Positions 1-9,268 of a stretch of DNA of 14,378 nucleotides are shown here, one piece after another. The position numbers and the translations under genes were made by a program. The notes below the pieces were generated by a model. It made no database searches and was not told the DNA's origin. It worked only from the letters and a program-made list of their open reading frames with translations. Numbering within the stretch: position 1 is the first letter of the stretch; every line of letters begins with the position of its first letter. Location of the stretch: contig NWUY0304385358.1 of assembly GCA_004151065.3 (NCBI GenBank), positions 13,649 through 28,026 on the forward strand. Direction: 5' to 3'. The DNA comes from Larix sibirica. Taxonomy: Eukaryota; Streptophyta; Pinopsida; Pinales; Pinaceae.

Positions 1-633
1 ATCATAACATGCTTCAAAGAACCTGGGCACAAAATGCAGAAAAGGAAGTCTAAAACCAAATGACTGTGCAAGAGGTGGTATTGCCACTGTATTACCAGAC
101 TCTTCAGTTGAAATTGTTACCATTGCTTTCTCTTCCTTAATCTATTCTATGGGACGAAGATCGAGAGGCTACTCATTATTAACAAGAGGATCTTGATTTA
201 AAGGTGGACCAACATGAGGAGCGTTATGTGGCAATGATGGATCTTTCAATACATTTATAGACGAAGTAAATGAGTCTACATTCTGTGCAGAAAGTTGAGG
301 GTGGTATGGTTCCCAACCCGTTCCCTTACCTCCAGGAGAAGGTAATCTAATTTACCATCCTGAATGATGAGTAGAAGGATGAGGATGATGACCAATTGCA
401 CTTGAATGAGAATGCAGAGCATATGGCACATGCACATGGGAATGACAATAAATAGGTGTAGTTGGATGAGTGGGATGAGGATCAAGATAAAGGTGTCTGG
501 TACAGGATAAATCATTAAACTCTTTAGAGTTTGCATCGAAATGTATAGAAAATATGATTGTTTTATTTCTCTACCATCATGCCAAATATATTGGCCTCTT
601 CCTCCTCTACCGCTTACGGATCTTCTAGAACCC
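1..633 (-). pseudogene. Unidentified His/Pro-rich coding-like segment, copy 1 (broken)
   Basis: I do not recognise the family. Read leftward from about 633, a good 3' splice-acceptor context (gtcag/tag then GGG) precedes a frame with Gly/Arg-rich residues (GRGGRGQYIW), then acidic/aliphatic residues (DANSKEFNDL), a His/Pro-rich stretch (HPTHP, HHPHPSTHHSGW) and a low-complexity Ser/Pro tail (SAQNVDSFTSSINVLKDPSL) that stays readable to the window edge. Compared with copy 2 at 3415-3683, copy 1 has two extra bases just after the QYIW part, which shifts the frame. Downstream three in-frame stops interrupt it (after HHSGW, after PLVNNE and after LRPIE). The long readable tail with typical plant protein composition argues for a decayed host exon rather than chance, but no catalytic motif is visible. 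It may continue beyond the left edge. Alternatives are a gene fragment captured by a transposon or a spurious frame. Confidence 0.4.
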
Positions 634-1714
634 CTACTGACAAAATCATTACTGATAAAACATGGCAACAATATGTGAGCAACCAAATTAAATGATCGAA
701 TCGCATAAAAACAAATATACAATGACAAACCGCAACTCGTTTCTCTTTAGTACTTATCAACACAAAATTGTCATCATTATCACATAATAGTTGTCATAGT
801 GCATGGAATAAACAAGAGCGAGGTCCATGAACAGGAAGCATGACACAATAAGGAAAAGGAATAAAAGAGGAACTCTAATCATCATATCCTGTCAACCATA
901 GGTATTCAGATTCATCCTTTTAGTGATGAATCATTAAAGAAAAACACCCCATTGATCTTCAAAGTAATAATCTCTGCTGATATCTTACTTCCATAATTGA
1001 TTTAGTCAAAGAGTATAAACACTTCATAATCCTCATATTACCAAAACCAAGCCATGTGAATCAATTTATTCATCATAGATCAACTTTTGAGAAATAATTC
1101 AAAACTCTATCAAACAATAAGCATTTATCCCTTGTAACACTAGGATTTTCAGATATTCATGCACTCCATTAAATAACTATTTTCATGATCATAAAAGACT
1201 TTGATCATAATCATCATCGAAAATCCTTATTTTGAAAGAAATTTTGATCTTCAAATGTCAAGACGAAATCTTTCAAGCTCGAATTGAGATGGGCAACATT
1301 AGAATCACTGTATTATCTTTCATTCAATAGTAAGAACCTATTTACATAGAATGGAGCTTATTCAAACATATTCTATCTGATATCCATTCACACCATCTCA
1401 CTTGAAATAATTAAAACTTTACAAGTTAACTCATAAACCATACCCATAACTACTAAAACATAGATCCTTCAGAAAGCTGAGAGCAAAAGGGTATACAATG
1501 ATGCTACAATCGTCAATTTGATATATCAAAACCCAAAAATGTTTCATGACTTTAATAATCAAGGATAGGGTTCTATTGCCCCGAATTCACCACGACTCAT
1601 TTTTCGTAGAGAAAGATTCGGGAACAAGGAAAAGGAAACATGATTTGGTCAATTTTAGCAGAGGGAAACTGATTTAAAAGCAACAGGAAGTTTCTAAATA
1701 TGGATGTGCAGGAG

Positions 1715-1724
1715 TTAGGGTTTT
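1715..1724 (-). promoter_or_regulatory. Telobox-like AAAACCCTAA in a CT-rich leader-like context (copy 1)
   Basis: On the minus strand the sequence CTCCAAAACCCTAACTCC lies in a pyrimidine-rich stretch typical of plant 5' leaders and proximal promoters. About 115 bases downstream on that strand an ATG (1598-1600) opens a 13-codon frame beginning MSRGEFGA and ending in TGA, so any product would be tiny (a possible upstream ORF or a coincidence). The identical box recurs in copy 2 at 4766-4775. There is no transcript evidence, so the regulatory reading is inference from motif and composition only. Confidence 0.25.
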
Positions 1725-2820
1725 GGAGTTGGAGGAAGCATAACCAGCCAAATAAGTAACATTTAACAAGATAAAACCATTTTCCATTCAATATTGATAC
1801 AAAACCCAATTGATCAATTTATAATCCATAAAAGAGATATTCCAAAATTCCTTTTTACAACTCACAAATTCACTGAAGTCTCATAACACAACAACTTCCT
1901 AATATTTATAATTTTTTCAAACATGCGAGCAAAATGTAACATTTCATCAAATATGGGTTTTATTTAACTTGAAGCTCTTCATCCTAAATCCCAACATTCG
2001 GGAATTAAAACCAATCTTTTAAAGGGAAGAGGAGATATTAAAAGAAACAGTAACCCCAACATTTGAATAGGAAACTGAGTTTTCCTCCAATAATTAGCCA
2101 CTGCTTACAACCTTTACATAAAAAAAATATCTATTGAGTACATTAATCAACTTTAACAATCAACCTTGTCACTCCACTAATCAAGTCATCTTCGGGATAA
2201 TCACACAAAAATGAAAGGTAAGCGAGCTTGGCATTATCAAGCCAAAATTCTGGCTACAATCAATAATCAAAATTGAGGAAGATGGGTTTATAAAACAACC
2301 TAATGACACATAATAGAGTGTTGGGAATCGACTTGTTTTTGCACAATCAAATCACAAAGGGAGAATGGTTTAAAGCTAGGTAACACAATACAATGAATAG
2401 CTCAAAATCACACAACATGCATAGTAAGTAAACACCATTGTCACTGTACATGCCTTCATTGTTGATTACTGATCCAAGATTGGCAGCTCCATCTCTTTAG
2501 AACGTCTTGAGCTCCAAAATATCAAAATACCCACCAGTATCAACAGGTCCAACAATGCAAGAGAAAACTCCAGAACTTCAAGAGAATACATCAAGAACGA
2601 AATGCAACAATATGCATGTAGCTTGAAATGAAAGGCATGCAAGCATTACGGCAAATTAAATGTCAGTTCTGAAAAATCGATGATGAAAGGATCGAAAAAG
2701 GTGATGGCTATTAAGCGCCGTAGATCAATAAAAACATGTGAATGACCAACCGTGGATCCTCACACATCGTAAACGCAAAATTCAAAGCCTTCATAGCATG
2801 ACCTGTAGCATTTATTGCAG

Positions 2821-2829
2821 CTAGGGTTT
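2821..2829 (-). promoter_or_regulatory. AAACCCTAG telobox-like motif (copy 1)
   Basis: The minus strand reads AAACCCTAGCTGC here. Boxes of this type occur near transcription starts of many plant housekeeping genes. A further plant promoter-like stretch (ATCCACGGTTGGTC) lies just downstream at about 2743-2757. The motif repeats in copy 2 at 5872-5880. On its own it is weak evidence for a minus-strand promoter. Confidence 0.2.
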
Positions 2830-3412
2830 ACAACTATATCACAACAACCACGATCACCACATTAATAAAATAATTACACCATCATATATATAGTTTACCA
2901 GTCAACCACCACCACATCAACATATCGAAGTTGCAAAATAAGTCCAAAAGCAATGAATAAAATGATAATTTTAAACATCATTATATCCCTTCAATGCACT
3001 CGATGTTTATTCGACTGCCATAACTAAAACTCCATTGTGTTTCGAAACCTTCCAACCATGAGAACGTTACTATAGAGAATCTCAAACACACAACCATTAC
3101 CATAATTACAACTGTGCATCCATTATAACGCACAAATGCTTATCTTATACCTTACATAAAAACTTTCATAAATAATGTCCCATAAATACCTTCAATAAGT
3201 TATAGCATTTCCCACCATTTGATAATGTGACGAGGAACGTGAGGAAGGTTAAATGCTAGTTCAACATGACATAACATTTAAGCGTATAAATGCAAACTTC
3301 AAACACAACTTGGATGGAAAATTTATGATAAGCCAAAATAACATTTGTGAGTTGGTCCACCTCAAAACATGTCTTGCAATTGCAACATGTTGAATATCCT
3401 AGATGAAAACTA

Positions 3413-3414
3413 NN
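3413..3414. other. Assembly gap (two Ns) between the repeat copies
   Basis: Two N characters interrupt the sequence exactly between the end of copy 1 and the start of copy 2 of the 3-kb repeat. Copy 1 stops after GATGAAAACTA, which is the base at which the two 92-bp units downstream of copy 2 diverge (next base a in one, t in the other). That is where a short-read assembler would stop at a fork. The Ns therefore look like a scaffold join of unresolved or overlapping contigs, not two ambiguous bases. Confidence 0.95.
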
Positions 3415-3683
3415 AATGATGAGTGGAAGGACGAGGATGATGACCAATTGCACTTGGACGAGAATGTAGAACAGATGGAAATCGCATAGGATAATGATGA
3501 TAAACATGTGTAGCTGGGTGAGTGAGAGGAGGATCAAGATAAAGGTGTCTGGTATGATCTAAATCATTAAACTCTTTAGAGTTTGCATCGAAATGCATAT
3601 GAAACTTGACTTTCCTTTCTCCTCCATCACACCAAATATATTGTCCCCTTCCTTCTCGACCCCTGATGGATCTTCTAAAACCC
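3415..3683 (-). pseudogene. Unidentified His/Pro-rich coding-like segment, copy 2 (open, cut by gap)
   Basis: This is the homologue of the segment at 1-633. After an acceptor-like context (ctttttcaatag then GGG) the frame is open to the gap: Gly/Arg-rich start (RGREGRGQYIW), basic and aromatic stretch (KVKFHMHFDANSKEFND), then a His/Pro-rich part (YLDPPLTHPATHVYHHYP, HHPRPSTHH). No stop occurs in about 90 codons, whereas copy 1 carries a frameshift and stops. The remainder is missing because the contig starts here. I cannot name the family. The conserved acceptor and the preserved frame in one copy favour an exon of a real plant gene or gene family member, but it could equally be a relic. Confidence 0.4.
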
Positions 3684-4765
3684 CTATTGAAAAAGCTCAT
3701 TGCTAATAAAACATGGCAATTGTACGTGAGAAATCAAATTAAATGATCAAATCGCATAAAAATAAATATATAGTGACAAAGCACAACTCATTTCTCTTCA
3801 GTACTTATCAACACAAAATCATCGTCATTATTACATAATCGATGTCATAGTGCATGGGAGAAATAAGGGCAAGGTCCATGAATGGGAAAAATGACACAAT
3901 AATTAAAAGGGATAAAAGAGGAACTATGATCATCATATCATGTCAACCAAAAATATTTGGATTCATCCGTTCAGTGATGAATCGTTAGAGAAAAACAACC
4001 CATTGATATTCAAAGTAATCATCTATGATGATATCTTACTTCCATAACTGATTTATTCAAAGAGTATAAACACTTCATAATCCTCATATTACCAAAACCA
4101 AGCCATGTGAATCAATTTATTCATCATAGATCAACTTTTGAGAAATAATTCAAAACTCTATCAAACAATAAGCATTTATCCCTTGTAACACTAGGATTTT
4201 CAGATATTCATGCACTCCATTAAATAACTATTTTCATGATCATAAAAGACTTTGATCATAATCATCATCGAAAATCCTTATTTTGAAAGAAATTTTGATC
4301 TTCAAATGTCAAGACGAAATCTTTCAAGCTCGAATTGAGATGGGCAACATTAGAATCACTGTATTATCTTTCATTCAATAGTAAGAACCTATTTACATAG
4401 AATGGAGCTTATTCAAACATATTCTATCTGATATCCATTCACACCATCTCACTTGAAATAATTAAAACTTTACAAGTTAACTCATAAACCATACCCATAA
4501 CTACTAAAACATAGATCCTTCAGAAAGCTGAGAGCAAAAGGGTATACAATGATGCTACAATCGTCAATTTGATATATCAAAACCCAAAAATGTTTCATGA
4601 CTTTAATAATCAAGGATAGGGTTCTATTGCCCCGAATTCACCACGACTCATTTTTCGTAGAGAAAGATTCGGGAACAAGGAAAAGGAAACATGATTTGGT
4701 CAATTTTAGCAGAGGGAAACTGATTTAAAAGCAACAGGAAGTTTCTAAATATGGATGTGCAGGAG

Positions 4766-4775
4766 TTAGGGTTTT
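4766..4775 (-). promoter_or_regulatory. Telobox-like AAAACCCTAA (copy 2)
   Basis: This is the exact counterpart of the box at 1715-1724, in the same CT-rich context. It is listed separately because the two copies may be an assembly duplicate of one site. Confidence 0.25.
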
Positions 4776-5871
4776 GGAGTTGGAGGAAGCATAACCAGCC
4801 AAATAAGTAACATTTAACAAGATAAAACCATTTTCCATTCAATATTGATACAAAACCCAATTGATCAATTTATAATCCATAAAAGAGATATTCCAAAATT
4901 CCTTTTTACAACTCACAAATTCACTGAAGTCTCATAACACAACAACTTCCTAATATTTATAATTTTTTCAAACATGCGAGCAAAATGTAACATTTCATCA
5001 AATATGGGTTTTATTTAACTTGAAGCTCTTCATCCTAAATCCCAACATTCGGGAATTAAAACCAATCTTTTAAAGGGAAGAGGAGATATTAAAAGAAACA
5101 GTAACCCCAACATTTGAATAGGAAACTGAGTTTTCCTCCAATAATTAGCCACTGCTTACAACCTTTACATAAAAAAAATATCTATTGAGTACATTAATCA
5201 ACTTTAACAATCAACCTTGTCACTCCACTAATCAAGTCATCTTCGGGATAATCACACAAAAATGAAAGGTAAGCGAGCTTGGCATTATCAAGCCAAAATT
5301 ATGGCTACAATCAATAATCAAAATTGAGGAAGATGGGTTTATAAAACAACCTAATGACACATAATAGAGTGTTGGGAATCGACTTGTTTTTGCACAATCA
5401 AATCACAAAGGGAGAATGGTTTAAAGCTAGGTAACACAATACAATGAATAGCTCAAAATCACACAACATGCATAGTAAGTAAACACCATTGTCACTGTAC
5501 ATGCCTTCATTGTTGATTACTGATCCAAGATTGGCAGCTCCATCTCTTTAGAACGTCTTGAGCTCCAAAATATCAAAATACCCACCAGTATCAACAGGTC
5601 CAACAATGCAAGAGAAAACTCCAGAACTTCAAGAGAATACATCAAGAACGAAATGCAACAATATGCATGTAGCTTGAAATGAAAGGCATGCAAGCATTAC
5701 GGCAAATTAAATGTCAGTTCTGAAAAATCGATGATGAAAGGATCGAAAAAGGTGATGGCTATTAAGCGCCGTAGATCAATAAAAACATGTGAATGACCAA
5801 CCGTGGATCCTCACACATCGTAAACGCAAAATTCAAAGCCTTCATAGCATGACCTGTAGCATTTATTGCAG

Positions 5872-5880
5872 CTAGGGTTT
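5872..5880 (-). promoter_or_regulatory. AAACCCTAG telobox-like motif (copy 2)
   Basis: This is the exact counterpart of the motif at 2821-2829, with identical flanks. It is weak support for a minus-strand promoter. Confidence 0.2.
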
Positions 5881-6370
5881 ACAACTATATCACAACAACC
5901 ACGATCACCACATTAATAAAATAATTACACCATCATATATATAGTTTACCAGTCAACCACCACCACATCAACATATCGAAGTTGCAAAATAAGTCCAAAA
6001 GCAATGAATAAAATGATAATTTTAAACATCATTATATCCCTTCAATGCACTCGATGTTTATTCGACTGCCATAACTAAAACTCCATTGTGTTTCGAAACC
6101 TTCCAACCATGAGAACGTTACTATAGAGAATCTCAAACACACAACCATTACCATAATTACAACTGTGCATCCATTATAACGCACAAATGCTTATCTTATA
6201 CCTTACATAAAAACTTTCATAAATAATGTCCCATAAATACCTTCAATAAGTTATAGCATTTCCCACCATTTGATAATGTGACGAGGAACGTGAGGAAGGT
6301 TAAATGCTAGTTCAACATGACATAACATTTAAGCGTATAAATGCAAACTTCAAACACAACTTGGATGGAA

Positions 6371-6555
6371 AATTTATGATAAGCCAAAATAACATTTGTG
6401 AGTTGGTCCACCTCAAAACATGTCTTGCAATTGCAACATGTTGAATATCCTAGATGAAAACTAATTTATGATAAGCCAAAATAACATTTGCGAGTTGGTC
6501 CACCTCAAAACATGTCTTGCAATTGCAACATGTTGAATATCCTAGATGAAAACTA
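6371..6555. repeat. 92-bp tandem duplication (two units)
   Basis: The unit beginning AATTTATGATAAGCC at 6371 is repeated from 6463 and ends in GATGAAAACTA at 6555. The two units differ at one visible position (gtgag versus gcgag). A single copy sits at 3320-3412, just before the Ns. The unit includes a short internal near-palindrome, TTGCAATTGCAA. The duplication is short, young by its low divergence, and long enough to confuse a short-read assembly. Confidence 0.9.
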
Positions 6556-6854
6556 TATAACAACCCACATTTTGCAATATCATATGTACAAATACTTTAA
6601 CCTTTTCCTTACACATCAAGAGATTAATCATTTTGATACTAATATAGTTGAAGACACAATAAAATCTTTTGAAGATTGGAAATATTTTTATTTCCATTAA
6701 TCTTCTAGGTAGGGTCTCCCAGGTTTAATATTGGTGCTTATTGGAAATCGTCAAAAGATATTAAGCTCAAAATGTTCAGAATTGAAGCGTTAAACTCAAA
6801 AGAACATTTGCAACTCTTTACAAAAAATGAACTTGATGCAAATACGCGTTAACA
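6556..6854. other. Non-coding stretch, possibly the 3' end of a degenerate LTR
   Basis: No credible coding sequence is visible; the short plus-strand frame across 6488-6700 is AT-rich and without recognised similarity. An AATAAA-type signal occurs at about 6658. The segment ends in TTAACA immediately before a possible primer-binding site, so it could be the right end of an LTR, but I found no second LTR copy in the window. Confidence 0.2.
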
Positions 6855-7140
6855 AATGGTGACTACCACTAGGAAGATTGGGTGACAATATGAACTCAGT
6901 AATCTCTAGATACACAGAGTTAATTGGTCTTTGAAGCACAATATAGACAAAGGAGATAACAAGTAACATAGGAAGACAGATTCAGGAAAAGGGTTTTCGA
7001 TAGATTGAAGCTAAGGAAAATAGGACTAAGGTTCAACGATGGAAATAAATATGTTTAGTGAGGAACCTATTCAACAACATATTGAAGATAAAGAAAGGAT
7101 TATAGTGCAACCTACTACTGCTAAATGTTATCATAAACTT
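6855..7140 (+). mobile_element. Possible degenerate gypsy primer-binding site and gag start
   Basis: After a CA-ending segment (TTAACA at 6849-6854) comes AATGGTGACTACCACTAGG, which resembles the TGGTGACTCCACTGGGG-type primer-binding sites of some plant Ty3/gypsy elements, with an insertion and substitutions. Further right, two short frames resemble the charged N-terminus of such gag proteins: one reading AKENRTKVQRW (after a stop) and one reading MFSEEPIQQHIEDKER (6 to 7 codons later, in another frame). All are broken. The orientation is opposite to the integrase relic at 7395-8513, so if real it is another element or an inverted piece. The call relies on recalled motif shape and is tentative. 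Confidence 0.25.
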
Positions 7141-7394
7141 TCAGGTTGAACCGATAGATTTTCCTGTAGCTCAAAACAATTAGTTATTTGATTGCAGAAA
7201 ACTAATATTAATAATAGAAATTGACATATCAACCTTGTTGGATTTTTGGTATATATAAGACTTATCAAACAAAATGTCATGCTTGTTTGAAAAAATAAAA
7301 GAGAGAAAGCACTGCCAAGAAAATAACACACAAGATGTAAACAAAAGCGAATAAACAATAAATATTTACAACTAATCACATAGCAAAAATAGAA
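7141..7394. other. AT-rich stretch without recognisable gene
   Basis: A minus-strand open frame of about 80 codons covers most of this stretch, but its composition (Leu, Phe, Ile and Cys rich) is what AT-rich non-coding DNA gives, and I recognise nothing in it. By position it lies directly downstream of the integrase relic's stop codon, where the polypurine tract and 3' LTR of that element would be expected. I see no clear polypurine tract. Confidence 0.3.
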
Positions 7395-7476
7395 TTAACT
7401 AACATCATCATGATCATGAGGAGGATCATGATAAGGTTTAAGATGTGATCCAATAGTAGTGTATACAAAGATTCGC

Positions 7477-7868
7477 GAGTCTTCATCACTCAACAAGTAA
7501 GATTTCTTTCCAATGACTGCAACAATCACATAAGGTCCAATCCAATTTTTTTGAAATTTACTGTGTTTACCTTTATCAGCATGTGCGGAGTCCCAAAGCA
7601 AATTTTTTTGACCTACTTCAAAAGTTGCAGCTATTGCAAGTTTATAAAAATATTTTTAACAGTTTTCTGCCTCTTCTTGATATTATGTAGAGCATGATTC
7701 CTTTGCTCTTCGAGGGCCAAAAGAGTATGAAATATTTGTTTCAGGTCTGACTCTTCCAACTCTTCCTGTTGGAAAGCAAGTTGATACGAAGCTAACTATA
7801 GTTCAATGGGAAAGACTGCTTCCTGACCATAAAGTTATTGAAATGATGTAGCACCAGTACTAGATTTA
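7477..7868. repeat. Intra-integrase direct repeat, left copy
   Basis: About 392 bp match 7910-8301 at a constant offset of 433, with scattered substitutions (clearly over 80 percent identical by eye). On the minus strand this copy encodes STGATSFQ, LYGQEAVFPIEL, EEQRNHALHN and the better-preserved GPY domain. Both copies are followed on the right by a shared TCTTCCCACAA stretch, which may mark the recombination point. Confidence 0.9.
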
Positions 7869-7909
7869 TCTTCTTCCCACAAGATTTAGATGTGGTCTTG
7901 AAGAGTCGT

Positions 7910-8301
7910 GAGTCTTCATCACTCAACAAGTAAGAATTATTTCCAAAGACTGCAACAATCACATAAGGTCCAATACAAAGTTTTTGAAATTTAGTGTGTT
8001 TAACTTTATCAGCATGTGCGGAGTCTCAAAGCAATTTTTTTTGACCTACTTCAAAAGTTGTAGCTATTGCACATTTAACAAAATATTTTCAACAGTTTTC
8101 TACCTCTTCTCGATATTATACGGAGCATGATTCCTTTGCTCTTCGAGGGCCAAAAGAATATGAAATCTCCATTTCAGGTTTGACTCTTCTAACTCTTCGT
8201 GTTGGAGAGCAAGTCGATATGAAACTAATTGTAATTCAATGGGAAAGACTGCTTCCTAACCATAAAGTTATTGAAACGGTGTAGCACCAGTACTAGATTT
8301 A
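7910..8301. repeat. Intra-integrase direct repeat, right copy
   Basis: This is the partner of 7477-7868. On the minus strand it directly continues the integrase core (STGATPFQ) but is more damaged in its GPY part, where the frame is lost. The 41 bases between the copies (7869-7909) hold the TCTTCCCACAA junction and the stub of the right copy's C-terminal coding. Confidence 0.9.
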
Positions 8302-8513
8302 GCCATGGTCTTGTCTTCCCACAAAACATAAGATAATTTCAAGTGCCATTTACGTGGTTTATCATCTATTATATTTTTCAAAATTTTAATTAACTGCTTA
8401 TTCATCGAATCTGCTAATCCATTTCCTTGCGGGTAATAGGAAGAAGAATACGAATGTTTGATGCTATACACCCGCACATCCATAACTACTTCATTTCCTC
8501 CTGATAAAATCAA

Positions 8514-9268
8514 TTAACATCATAAATCCCTTTGATCAATGGAGAAAAGGAAAATATTTCATCAAATCCATTGAACAAGGGAAAACAAGGAAACAAATAC
8601 ATCTAGTTGATCCATGGGTGGAAAAAAAAAGGTTTGAAAGACAACATATACAACAGATTTTGATGGGTGTTTCTAGCTCTAATTGCTTGCAAGCCTCACA
8701 TATATGCTTAATCTCTAAGTCTTGAATAGACAATTTGGGCAGGGTCAAATCCCAAAGACAGATCTCATAGATCATATTCTAATAGTGACTAGTGACTATA
8801 ATCGAATGAAACTTAAAATGGACAAAACTATACTTAAGCCCTATTTATGGATTATCGGTGCCTTCTTCACCAACAATGAGAAGGTTAAAGCATGGGTAAT
8901 ATACATTCTTTCTAGCTATATCCTGAAGGGGAAGGATTTAGAGTTTGTAGCAAAACACTCCAAGGGAAACCCATACAAAATCTATGTCAAAAGAATGCAA
9001 GGGAATCCTTTTACAACATGATCCAAAAATGATAGTGGAAATTCTCCTAGTTAGTGCCATTGTAAGGAAAATATTATAAAATACTCTAGAATGTGACCTC
9101 CAATCAAGAGTTGAATCTCCAGAAGAAAGAAACCATTGAATCAGACTCCAATATTAAACCAAATCTCTAGATAAAACCCCTTAAATTAGACCAATCTACC
9201 ATGTGAAGGTTCTAATGGCATATCGATCATGCTTAATCTTCTACAGGGGGTTCATCTCGTGCTCACTA
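8514..9268. other. No identifiable gene; two weak ORFs
   Basis: A minus-strand frame at 8536-8775 contains LPKLSIQDLEIKHICEACKQ, faintly reminiscent of the Cys-containing segment before copia-type integrases, but the rest does not fit. A plus-strand frame at 8722-9021 (no ATG at its start) reads plausibly (VKAWVIYILSSYILKGKDLEF) but matches nothing I know. The two overlap on opposite strands, so at most one is genuine. The segment also breaks the integrase relic: homology stops near 8513 without its DD-containing core. Confidence 0.25.

Larger units (their letters stand above)
363..3412. repeat. 3.05-kb direct repeat, copy 1
   Basis: This block recurs about 3051 bases later. Positions 363-1005 match 3415-4056 imperfectly, with many scattered substitutions and small indels. 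Positions 1006-3412 match 4057-6463 base for base except c at 2250 versus a at 5301. The last 93 bases (3320-3412) equal one unit of the 92-bp tandem repeat that follows copy 2. The copy ends directly at the two Ns. The interior from about 634 to 3412 shows no convincing gene, only short ORFs without recognisable similarity and two plant leader-type AAACCCTA boxes on the minus strand. It is either a real segmental duplication or an unmerged contig overlap. Confidence 0.95.
3415..6463. repeat. 3.05-kb direct repeat, copy 2
   Basis: This is the second copy of the unit at 363-3412, offset by 3051. The left 640 bp are clearly diverged from copy 1. From 4057 to 6463 it is identical apart from one substitution. 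The switch from diverged to identical is abrupt at 4056/4057. The interior (about 3684-6370) has no recognisable gene, and its one notable ORF (4648-4860, minus) is an exact duplicate of the one at 1597-1809 with no similarity I recognise. Copy 2 continues into a second 92-bp unit that is absent from copy 1 because copy 1 ends at the Ns. Confidence 0.95.
7395..8513 (-). pseudogene. Ty3/gypsy retrotransposon integrase C-terminal part (relic)
   Basis: The minus strand encodes the end of a gypsy-type integrase, the enzyme that inserts element cDNA into the host genome. Reading right to left, 8513-8268 has the catalytic-core end: SSSYYPQGNGLADSMNK, then RKWHLKLSYVLWEDKT and STGATPFQ. It is followed (after a stop) by LYG, EAVFPIELQ and EEQRNHAPYN, the usual spacer. 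At 7601-7395 comes the C-terminal GPY-type domain (KFQKNWIGPYVIVAVIGKKSYLL, then GSHLKPYHDP), ending in an acidic DHDD tail and a stop. The catalytic glutamate expected in YHPQxNGxxE is Asp here (GLAD). Stops follow TPFQ in both duplicated halves, and frameshifts are present (one near 7650). The upstream core with its DD residues, RT and RNase H are not found. The spacer plus GPY part is duplicated (7477-7868 and 7910-8301). It is certainly inactive. Confidence 0.85.

Noticed and set aside
1597-1809. 70-codon minus-strand ORF, repeated exactly at 4648-4860
   Set aside because: Conservation between copies only reflects the identical 2.4-kb repeat; its start codon is not supported, its composition is Leu/Phe-rich and no family is recognised.
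363-6463. Idea that the two 3-kb copies are the LTRs of one retrotransposon
   Set aside because: The copies are directly adjacent with no internal element between them, and their ends lack TG...CA boundaries and target-site duplications; the gap position explains them better.
6488-6700. 70-codon plus-strand ORF spanning the 92-bp repeat junction
   Set aside because: It starts inside the second repeat unit, is AT-driven and matches nothing.
7131-7379. 82-codon minus-strand hydrophobic ORF
   Set aside because: Hydrophobic composition is expected from AT-rich DNA read on this strand; no signal-peptide logic or known family, and it lies where the retroelement's non-coding 3' end should be.
8536-8775. 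Minus-strand ORF with HICEACKQ, considered as a copia-type pre-integrase or gypsy zinc-binding segment
   Set aside because: Only one short stretch resembles the family; the spacing and the remaining residues do not fit either zinc motif.
8722-9021. 99-codon plus-strand ORF
   Set aside because: No ATG at its start, overlaps another ORF on the opposite strand, and no recognisable domain; kept only as part of the note on 8514-9268.
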